Part shown: piece by piece, positions 9,260 to 17,024 of the stretch
How the letters are laid out: each line of letters opens with the position of its first letter
Position numbering within the stretch: the first letter of the stretch is position 1
Assembly: GCF_014529935.1 (NCBI RefSeq)
Contig: NZ_JACVFC010000001.1
Location: forward strand, 2,480,001 to 2,544,000
DNA from: Chitinophaga qingshengii
GTDB taxonomy: Bacteria > Bacteroidota > Bacteroidia > Chitinophagales > Chitinophagaceae
Reading direction: 5' to 3'
DNA: 64,000 bases
Translations under genes and position numbers: made by a program
The notes under the pieces: model-generated
Seen by the model: the letters and a program-made list of their open reading frames with translations, nothing else
What the model was told of the DNA's origin: nothing
Database searches by the model: none

Positions 9260-10195
9260 ATGAACCTCAATATGGAATGGTTACGTACCTTCAAAACCAT
9301 CTACGAAAAAGGGACCCTCACGGCTGCCGCACAGGCGCTTTATATATCACAACCCGGTGTCAGCCTGCATCTCAACTCGCTGGAGGTGGCTACCGGATAC
9401 AAACTGTTTGATCGCTCCGCGAAAAAAATGGTGCCTACGGAAAGGGCCAAAGTTCTTTACAACTTCATACAGGAGCCTATGGGCCGCCTCGAAATGGCGG
9501 AACAGGTATTTCATCGCAGCAGCCGGGAAGGCCGCTCCACCATCAGCATCGGCATGTGCTTCGAAACATTTCAGTTTACGCTGGAGAGGTATATCTCCAC
9601 CCTTCCATTTAACATCATCGTTAAATTCGGGCTATATCCGGAAATGATCCACGACCTGGACAAGGGTGTATTGGATATGATCGTCACTTCGGAAAAAGGG
9701 GAACAAACCAATCTCGAATTTAAACCTTTCTCCCGTGAAAGGGTGGTGATGGTATGCGGCGCCAGTACCAACATCAAACCGCTCAAAGGACTGCTGAAAG
9801 AAATCGATACAAAAGACGAAAAGCTGAAAGCCATCAAAATAACAGCGCTGGAAAGCTGGTTGAAACAACAGATATGGTATAGCACCGCCGCTGATATGGA
9901 CCATCTGAAACGCTTCTGGAAAACGAACCTGCGGCAGAACATCGACTTCAAGCCCAATTACATCGTGCCCAATATCAGCTCTATTGTGCGTTGCCTCAGC
10001 GGCAATGAAGGTTTTGCGATCATGCCTGATTTTCTGTGCCGGGATGAGATTAAATCCGGCCAAATCAAATCGGTATGGGCAGGTGATATCAAAGTGGAGA
10101 ATACGCTGTACTTCGGGTCCCGCAAAAAAACCATCTACAACAAGGAAATCACGATGGTGGAAGATATCTTCCGGAAAGAAATGGGAGCGCTGTAA
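9260..10195 (+). CDS. LysR-family transcriptional regulator
   Basis: The 311-aa protein has the N-terminal winged helix (MEWLRTFKTIYEKGTLTAAAQALYISQPGVSLHLNSLE, residues ~4-60) typical of LysR regulators, the linker helix, and a C-terminal effector-binding domain (~92-300). The divergent old yellow enzyme gene is the probable target. The second domain has a single cysteine-containing segment VMVCGAS that could sense thiol-reactive compounds, which is speculative. It ends beside a strong hairpin shared with the convergent susD. Confidence 0.93.
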   Translation: MNLNMEWLRTFKTIYEKGTLTAAAQALYISQPGVSLHLNSLEVATGYKLFDRSAKKMVPTERAKVLYNFIQEPMGRLEMAEQVFHRSSREGRSTISIGMCFETFQFTLERYISTLPFNIIVKFGLYPEMIHDLDKGVLDMIVTSEKGEQTNLEFKPFSRERVVMVCGASTNIKPLKGLLKEIDTKDEKLKAIKITALESWLKQQIWYSTAADMDHLKRFWKTNLRQNIDFKPNYIVPNISSIVRCLSGNEGFAIMPDFLCRDEIKSGQIKSVWAGDIKVENTLYFGSRKKTIYNKEITMVEDIFRKEMGAL

Positions 10196-10233
10196 AAAAG
10201 TCAGCCGTTAGTTGTAAACAACTAACGGCTGAC
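10194..10233 (-). terminator. Hairpin terminator between lysR and the convergent susD
   Basis: GTCAGCCGTTAGTTG (10200-10214) and its perfect complement (10219-10233) enclose the loop TAAA. On the minus strand the stem is followed by TTTTTT (complement of 10194-10199), so it terminates the susD transcript; it may also stop lysR readthrough. Confidence 0.85.
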
Positions 10234-10257
10234 GTGACAGTTATGGTGTAGCAAAAA

Positions 10258-12177
10258 TTATTGTTGTTTGGCCCACCAGAGCGGAGTGGTTACTTCTTCT
10301 GTACCACCCAGGGCTTTAACCGCCTGATCATATCCTTTACCATTGGCATTTCTCATGCTGGACGGGTATCTGATACGTTGTGGATAAAACTTGATGTTGG
10401 CGGTCATGTAGTTACCGTTATTCAGCGCAGGCAATCCTGGTATCGGTTGTTCTACAATTGGCGTTTCAAAGAATGGTAAACCAAGCCTGCGTTGATCGCT
10501 CCATGCTTCCAATGGCAGCCATGGCATATTGGCGATATACTTCTGCGTGATAATTTTGGTCAGCAGGTCATTTTTCACGCCCCCGCCTTTATACAGGTTG
10601 TTAGCCGGATATTTAATGGCAACGGTACCTGCAGCACCGGTATAACCATTTTTAAAGTTCATGATATGTGTAGCCGGAGGCTCAGCAACATGATCCCAGC
10701 TAACGGAAGTACCCACCATGTTAAAGTCGGTAGAAGCCAGGTAAGAACCCACAAATTGGGAAACACCCCAATATTCGAAGTTTTGTGAGATACCTTTTTC
10801 ATATGCCGCTTTACCGGTCATCGGCACATTCCATCCTCTTACGGAAGCTTCTGCTATCAGGAAATAAGTTTCCCAGGGCGCGAAGAATATACGTTTGCTT
10901 GCGCTGGTGCGGAATTGCTGTGTCATACGCGGACCAGCACCGGGCCAGCCATACCAACGGTTAAGGGTACCTTTAGTTCCCCAATCACCGTCTGTTTGTC
11001 CATTCCAGGCCATTTTACCTTCCAGCAGTTTAGCGGTATCCTTATCGTTCGCCATCAGCGGACGGGCAGTTTCTTTCCATACCCTTTCACTATAAGAAGG
11101 ATAACGGGAGAAATTCGCATTAGCGAAATCACCTGCAGGGATAAACGCTTTATAAGCGCGCGGATCTATGGTCTGTGGTAAACCATCAAACCAGAAGCCT
11201 GCCATTGGATCGTTGGTAGTAGTCGGGAAGTGGTTGGTGAACTGTAAACCTGCCCAGTCAGCCGGTCTGATATAAGGCTGATAAACAGCATCGGTCAGCT
11301 GATCAGCCGTTTTCACACCACCCAGGCCGTTGTAGATATTCTCCAGTGTGGTAGACAGCAGTTGTTCATTCCACTCACGGCTCATAACCCCGGTCAGCGC
11401 GTCCCATCCTGGTTTTTCCTGTACCTGGAAAGTCTGGTTCATGTCGGTCAGTAAATTACCGGCAGCAGCATCTTCAAATTCTGCTTTGGCTTTAGCAGCA
11501 TCTACTTCAGATAAACGCATAGCTAAGCGCATACGCATAGAGTTGGCATAACGTTGCCAAAGCTTGAAGTCATATTTATAGGCAGGATCCAGCTTCTGCA
11601 TATCTGTGGTAGCTGCCAGGTCCAGTTGCAGTTTGGCGCTGGCATCTTTCAGCTCGGCCAAAGCAAAATAATACACGTCTTTTACGCTGGCAAAATCCGG
11701 GTTGGTACCGTTGACATAACCATTGATGGCTACAGGTCCATAGTTATCGGATATTTCGCTTAACAGGTAGGCACGCCAGATACGGGCTACCTGCAACAGA
11801 TTATTCGTGTACTCGCTAACGTTACCACTCTTTATTTTTTTCTCGCTAACATCAACAGCAGCGTAAATACTGGTCAGCCAGCCAGTTACCTGGTTGTAAT
11901 AGGCATCAGACCAGCCATCATTATTACTACCGGAAGTAATACCATCATCCAGCTGCTGGTGAGCGGCCGCCTTCCAGATCAGTACGAAGGAACGCTCTGC
12001 TACATCAGGGTTCATTTGTGCGTTGATGATAGAACTGTTGATCAGGAACTCTTCCTGCACCTGGGTTTCATCAGCTACCTTAGGATTATGGTTGAGATCT
12101 TCAAATTTGCTGCAGGCGGACAATAACAGGGAAAACGCTGCCAAAGCCACACCTGATTTTATGAATATTTTTTTCAT
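10258..12177 (-). CDS. SusD/RagB-family outer membrane lipoprotein (SusD-like_2 type)
   Basis: This 639-aa lipoprotein has a signal peptide with lipobox LSAC, then SKFEDLNHNPKVADE, the usual beginning of the SusD-like_2 branch, which is longer than classical SusD (about 480-500 aa). Helical repeats include ARIWRAYLLSEISDNYGPVAING and KLWQRYANSMRMRLAMRLSEV, and the C-terminal part has QKYIANMPWLPLEAWSDQRRLGLPFF. It is the surface lid of the transporter encoded 18 bp upstream. The ROK regulator further upstream suggests a sugar-type substrate, but this is inference. Confidence 0.93.
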   Translation of the reverse strand: MKKIFIKSGVALAAFSLLLSACSKFEDLNHNPKVADETQVQEEFLINSSIINAQMNPDVAERSFVLIWKAAAHQQLDDGITSGSNNDGWSDAYYNQVTGWLTSIYAAVDVSEKKIKSGNVSEYTNNLLQVARIWRAYLLSEISDNYGPVAINGYVNGTNPDFASVKDVYYFALAELKDASAKLQLDLAATTDMQKLDPAYKYDFKLWQRYANSMRMRLAMRLSEVDAAKAKAEFEDAAAGNLLTDMNQTFQVQEKPGWDALTGVMSREWNEQLLSTTLENIYNGLGGVKTADQLTDAVYQPYIRPADWAGLQFTNHFPTTTNDPMAGFWFDGLPQTIDPRAYKAFIPAGDFANANFSRYPSYSERVWKETARPLMANDKDTAKLLEGKMAWNGQTDGDWGTKGTLNRWYGWPGAGPRMTQQFRTSASKRIFFAPWETYFLIAEASVRGWNVPMTGKAAYEKGISQNFEYWGVSQFVGSYLASTDFNMVGTSVSWDHVAEPPATHIMNFKNGYTGAAGTVAIKYPANNLYKGGGVKNDLLTKIITQKYIANMPWLPLEAWSDQRRLGLPFFETPIVEQPIPGLPALNNGNYMTANIKFYPQRIRYPSSMRNANGKGYDQAVKALGGTEEVTTPLWWAKQQ

Positions 12178-12195
12178 GTCAGTTGCAATTAATGA

Positions 12196-15100
12196 TTAGA
12201 AACTAAGGCTAAGGTTCAACAGGAATGTACGGGTGGTGGGAGGTGCACCATTTTCAAAACCGGTAGCGTTGGAACCAATTGCAAATACAGATTCCGGATC
12301 GAGGCCATTCATATGGCTGGAGATCATCCATACATTATTGCAGGACAGACCTACTTTTGCTGACTGTACCGGCAGGCGGCCCAGTACGCTCTTAGGCAGG
12401 TTATAGTTAAACTGTACATTTCTAAGGCGGATGCTGGTAGCGTCATAAACGTTGATTTCAGGTGCACCCAGGTTACCCGCGGTCATTGCATTCCAATATT
12501 GTTGTGTTGTAACAGATTTAGTATTAGGCGCATATTTGCCACCACCGGCATCTACCACACCACCTACCACGAGGTCATTTCTTTCTCCACCGGGAGCAGT
12601 AGCAGCGGCAGTACCGGATTTCTGCATCATCAGCTGGGTAGTAGAGAAAATGTTGCCGCCGATACGAGCATCCACCAGGAAGCCCAGGCTGAAATTTTTA
12701 TAGGTGAAAGTGTTGGTTACACCCACGAGCGCCTTCGTTCCCTGGTTACCCAGATACTGGCCACCGGATGGTGCATCTACCACTACCGGCAAACCATCAG
12801 CATTCAGCAGCAGCTGGCCATAATATTGGCTGTTTACGTCTGTTACACGTTGCAATATCCTATTGGCATAAATATCACCATACAGGGAACCTGTTCTGGC
12901 CACTACGGATACGGCATCAAAACCGCCTAACGGATAATTATTCACTCCTTCCGCCTGGCTGATGTCAATAATCTTATTACGGTTCATGGAGAAGTTACCG
13001 GCGATGTTCCATATCAACCCTTTAGGATTGTTAAGGATTCTGGCATCTGCCATAATCTCAATACCACTGTTTTGAATATTACCGGCATTGATTTTACGGA
13101 AACCATAACCTGCAGCGGGGTCTAATGGCAAATCTATTAACTGATGGGTAGCGTTGGACTTATAGTAAGTGAAATCCAGTCCAAAACGATTATCCACAAA
13201 ACGGAATTCGGCACCGAATTCATGAGATTTGATCAGCTCACTTTGTACACCTTTGTTAAAGTATTTTTTGTTACGGGTGGCAATCGTGTTCTGATTTGGG
13301 TCCTGGCTGATTTCAAAATAGTTGTACAGCTGGTAGGGAGGTAAGCTGTTACCTACGGCAGCATAGGAAGCTCTCAGTTTACCATAGCTCAACCAGGAAG
13401 GCAGGGATTTAATATGTTCTGTAAACAGGTAAGACAAGCTCACAGAAGGATAGAAGAAAGAGCGATTTTCCGGCGCCAGGGTAGAAGTCCAGTCATTACG
13501 TCCGGTAACATCGAGGAACAGGTAACCATCCCAATTCAAACCTGCCGTTCCATAAAGTGAGTTAATACGTTGATCCGTCAACTCATCTGTTCTGCTGATA
13601 GAGCCTTCCGCATTACCAATGGCAAACAGGTCTTTTACCACCAGGGAACCAGTACCAAAGCCAACATTAGAAGTTTTCTGTTTCATCAGGTTTCCACCCA
13701 CGCTGATATTACCACTCAATTTACCAAACAGGTTATCCTTTTTGGCAGTGATCAAGGTACTGTAGTTCAGCTCAGAGAAAGTATATCTTCCGGTGCTGTA
13801 ACCGCCTTTTACAGCAGCAGGGCTACCGAAATAGGTTTTACTTTCTGTATTGGTAGTGTACATATCACCTCCTGCTCTGATTTCAGCATCCAACCAGCTG
13901 GTGAACTGATATTTCATGGATCCGTTCAGGATAAAGCGGTTACGGATATCTTCGTTGAGCCGGTATTTGGTGGCCCAATAAGGATTCACGTCATTGCCTT
14001 TACTATACCAGTACATTTTACCGAATTCATTCACCGGATCTTTAAATTGGGTGATGTCCATCGTAACAGGCATGCTGTACATCAGCGTTGCATAGTTCCA
14101 GGGGTTAGTACCGGATGCTGGCCTGTTTAAAGAATTGGAATTGGAGTATTGTACCTTAAAGTCTGTAGAGAGACGATCCTTTGCACCATACTTGCTGGTG
14201 ATTCTGCTGGTAACATTCAAACGGGATAATTTAGTTCCCGGGATCATGCTTTTATCATTCAGATAATTCAGGGAAGTATATACGGATGTCTTATCCAGTT
14301 GTTGCTGGAAAGAGATATTCTCGTTATGGCTTAAACCTGTGTTGTAGAAAGCTTTTGCGTTGTCATAGAAACGCATATTCTCTTTCTTACCATTCCAGTT
14401 GGTGAGTTCCTGTCCAGCTATTTTCGGACCCCAGCTGCTGCCGGAAATCGGGTCAAAGATGCCGTTTGTACCCTGGCCGTAAGTTTTCTGCATATCCGGA
14501 CGGGTAAAGAAAGTCTCTACTCCTAAAGTAGAAGAAACGGTGATACCAACGCCGGAATTTCTTTTACCTGTTTTAGTGGTGATGAGAATAACCCCATCGC
14601 CTGCACGGCTACCATACAACGCAGCAGCGGCAGGGCCTTTCAGTACTGACATGCTGGCGATGTCATTCGCGTTCAGGTCAGACAGACCGTTACCCATGTC
14701 CAGGGAAGGATTCCAATAGTCATTGGTACCATTTGTGGCAACACCGGTGGCGTTATCCATCGGTACACCATCAATCACAATCAACGGCTGGTTCTTACCA
14801 TTCAGGGAAGTGTTACCACGCAGGTTGATTTTGGAAGACGCTGCAGGGCCGCCGCTGGAGCGGGTTACCTGTAAACCAGCCACCACACCGGTCAGTGAGT
14901 TGGTGATATTGGTTTCATGCGCTTCTACCAGGGTATTGGCTTTTACTTCCTGCATGGAATAACCCAGTGATTTTTTCTCACGGGTAATACCCAAAGCAGT
15001 TACCACCACTTCGCTCAACCCTTTGGAATTATCTTCCATCACCAGGTTGAGATCAGCGCTGGCTGGTACTTCCAGCTTGGTGAAGCCTACGCTGGTGATG

Positions 15101-15321
15101 ACCAGGGTAGCATTGGGCGCTACCTGCAACCGGAACGCGCCTTTGTCATTGGATGTGGCACCGTTAGTAGTACCTTTTTCAATAATTGTTGCATAGATTA
15201 CAGGGGCGCCGGAGCGGTCCTTCAGGGTACCAGAAACCCATTTTTTCTCCTGCGCGTAAGCGCTTTGACAGCAAATGGCCACCAGACAAGCCAGCAGCGC
15301 AAAGCCTAACCACCTTTTCAT
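12196..15321 (-). CDS. SusC/RagA-family TonB-linked outer membrane protein
   Basis: The ATG at 15321 gives 1041 aa with a clean signal peptide ending in SAYAQ; a GTG 39 bp upstream would add an unlikely extension. Domains in order: carboxypeptidase-D regulatory-like (GTLKDRSGAPVIYATIIEKGT, ~25-105), plug with the SusC TonB-box-like SEVVVTALGI and the signature NLRGNTSLNGKNQPLIVIDGVPM plus LKGPAAAALYGSRAGDGVILITT, then a barrel ending LLNLSLSF. No STN domain, so no sign of sigma/anti-sigma signalling. It lies between a ROK gene and its SusD on the same strand, probably one operon. Confidence 0.95.
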   Translation of the reverse strand: MKRWLGFALLACLVAICCQSAYAQEKKWVSGTLKDRSGAPVIYATIIEKGTTNGATSNDKGAFRLQVAPNATLVITSVGFTKLEVPASADLNLVMEDNSKGLSEVVVTALGITREKKSLGYSMQEVKANTLVEAHETNITNSLTGVVAGLQVTRSSGGPAASSKINLRGNTSLNGKNQPLIVIDGVPMDNATGVATNGTNDYWNPSLDMGNGLSDLNANDIASMSVLKGPAAAALYGSRAGDGVILITTKTGKRNSGVGITVSSTLGVETFFTRPDMQKTYGQGTNGIFDPISGSSWGPKIAGQELTNWNGKKENMRFYDNAKAFYNTGLSHNENISFQQQLDKTSVYTSLNYLNDKSMIPGTKLSRLNVTSRITSKYGAKDRLSTDFKVQYSNSNSLNRPASGTNPWNYATLMYSMPVTMDITQFKDPVNEFGKMYWYSKGNDVNPYWATKYRLNEDIRNRFILNGSMKYQFTSWLDAEIRAGGDMYTTNTESKTYFGSPAAVKGGYSTGRYTFSELNYSTLITAKKDNLFGKLSGNISVGGNLMKQKTSNVGFGTGSLVVKDLFAIGNAEGSISRTDELTDQRINSLYGTAGLNWDGYLFLDVTGRNDWTSTLAPENRSFFYPSVSLSYLFTEHIKSLPSWLSYGKLRASYAAVGNSLPPYQLYNYFEISQDPNQNTIATRNKKYFNKGVQSELIKSHEFGAEFRFVDNRFGLDFTYYKSNATHQLIDLPLDPAAGYGFRKINAGNIQNSGIEIMADARILNNPKGLIWNIAGNFSMNRNKIIDISQAEGVNNYPLGGFDAVSVVARTGSLYGDIYANRILQRVTDVNSQYYGQLLLNADGLPVVVDAPSGGQYLGNQGTKALVGVTNTFTYKNFSLGFLVDARIGGNIFSTTQLMMQKSGTAAATAPGGERNDLVVGGVVDAGGGKYAPNTKSVTTQQYWNAMTAGNLGAPEINVYDATSIRLRNVQFNYNLPKSVLGRLPVQSAKVGLSCNNVWMISSHMNGLDPESVFAIGSNATGFENGAPPTTRTFLLNLSLSF

Positions 15322-15433
15322 TGCGGTAAATTTTGAATGTAAATAATAAAATGTTGACACGTTATAGTTACAGCATAAGAAGCCCCTATACAGCTTTTAC
15401 CATGCTGTTTATTTTGATTGATTGCTTATTTAT

Positions 15434-16627
15434 TTACGACTTTCTCTGTAAGCTTTTATCTATATTTTCCATAACAAGTGCCGCGGCGCCTAATCGCTCT
15501 GCAGCATAACCCAGGGACGAAATTTTTATTTCTACATTTTCTGCGATTTTAGGAATACAATGCTCATTCAATGCGTGCTGCACCGGCGCCAGCCATAGTT
15601 TGCCGGCTTTGGTACCCCGCCCGCTCAAAATCACCAGCTTGGGATTAAATAAATGTATCAGTATGGCAATCCCCCTGCCGATGTGATAGCCTGCGGCGGA
15701 TAATAATTCTACTGCGTACTTGTCGCCCTTGATAGCGGCGTCCATAATCTGATGATACGTGGTAATCCTGTTGTCCATCGACAACCCTTTCATAACGGTG
15801 GTCCTGCCTGCTGCAATACCGGCAATGGCCTTCTCTGCAATCACTGACAACGATGTCTCCGTTTCCAGGCAACCCATTTTTCCGCAACTGCATATTTTGT
15901 TGTTGGTGAAAAGTGGTATGTGACTGAATTCCCCGGCAAAACCATTCTCTCCGCGGAATAAACTGCCGTTCAACACCATGCCCAAACCAATCCCCCAGCC
16001 AATATTGATCACCAACGCATGCTGACGGTTTCGGGCTTCTCCCAGCTTCCATTCTGCCAAGGCAGTCAAACTGGAATCATTGTCAATGCTGACCGGTACT
16101 CCGGTTACCTGCTCCAGGTATTCATTAATACTACCGGCCGGACTGTCAAAAAAAGAGTAATTCACCCCCTTGGTCACATCCACAAAACCAGGCATCCCGA
16201 TACCAATACCCGCAAACTTCTCCGCAGGAATACCCGACTGCTTCATCACCTTTTTTAACTCCTCCCCCAGAATGGAAATTCCGTCAGGATGTGCCGATAA
16301 ATCCAGCTCCAAAACATGTTCCTCACCTACCATCCGGTTACTCATATCCAGCATACAAATACTGGTCATGAACTGGTCCATCGCTACAGATAAAATATAC
16401 AGATAGTCCTGCCGTACAGAATACATCTGCGGACGACGCCCCCCTGTAGATATCGCGTAACCCGATTCTATCACCACCCCCTCCTTCACTAATTCATTGA
16501 GCGCTTTCGTTGTATGCGGAAGACTTCTGCCGGTCAACTGCGTTAAATCCGTACACGACAACTCCTTATTGAAGTAAAGATGTTTTAGTATAGTCTTCTT
16601 GAATAACTCCTGGCGGTCAGACACCAT
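15434..16627 (-). CDS. ROK-family transcriptional regulator
   Basis: A 397-aa protein combining an N-terminal winged helix (KELSCTDLTQLTGRSLPHTTKALNELVKEGVVIESG, ~20-60) with a ROK sugar-kinase-like domain. Seen in the latter: GIGIGMPGFVDVTKG, VSIDNDSSLTALAEW with a candidate catalytic aspartate, GWGIGLGMVLNG, and the zinc-binding segment CSCGKMGCLE. All key residues of an active ROK fold appear to be kept, so it may bind or phosphorylate a sugar, though most NagC/XylR-like members only sense it. It likely controls the downstream SusC/SusD genes, 112 bp away. Confidence 0.93.
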   Translation of the reverse strand: MVSDRQELFKKTILKHLYFNKELSCTDLTQLTGRSLPHTTKALNELVKEGVVIESGYAISTGGRRPQMYSVRQDYLYILSVAMDQFMTSICMLDMSNRMVGEEHVLELDLSAHPDGISILGEELKKVMKQSGIPAEKFAGIGIGMPGFVDVTKGVNYSFFDSPAGSINEYLEQVTGVPVSIDNDSSLTALAEWKLGEARNRQHALVINIGWGIGLGMVLNGSLFRGENGFAGEFSHIPLFTNNKICSCGKMGCLETETSLSVIAEKAIAGIAAGRTTVMKGLSMDNRITTYHQIMDAAIKGDKYAVELLSAAGYHIGRGIAILIHLFNPKLVILSGRGTKAGKLWLAPVQHALNEHCIPKIAENVEIKISSLGYAAERLGAAALVMENIDKSLQRKS

Positions 16628-17024
16628 TTTGATTGATAATTTGCCTGGTCACAAATTTTATTTTCGCCGTTTTTTATAACAAGTGAATCAGCTTTCTCTC
16701 ATAATTCCGGTTCAAGTTAGATAAACTTTCTAAAACTAAACAAGAACTTCCATGAAAATTTTAATTAGTTCGATATAATTATCAAACTTTTGCTTAAAGT
16801 TATTATGTAATTGTTAATTTTCTATCAGAAAAAAGCAAAAAGCTGGTCAAATGGGATTGCTAAAACGTGTAAGCAGCTAAAACGTTGATGCAAAAGGGTT
16901 AAAACAAAAAACACGTGCTTATTTGGCTAAAATATGCCTCATTACGGAAGCAAAACCAGGACAATAAACACCCTAACCCTGAGCTGGGAAACCCGGGGAA
17001 AATAGGGGAAGCAATAAAATCTAC
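16628..17024. other. 397-bp AT-rich intergenic region with a palindrome upstream of the ROK gene
   Basis: No protein or RNA gene is evident. GTTCGATA-TAAT-TATCAAAC (16768-16787) is a near-perfect 20-bp palindrome about 140 bp before the ROK start and could be an operator. GCTAAAACGT occurs twice, at 16859-16868 and 16876-16885, with a weaker copy near 16925. The end next to 17025 is the 3' flank of the regulator gene; no clear terminator was found there. Confidence 0.4.
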
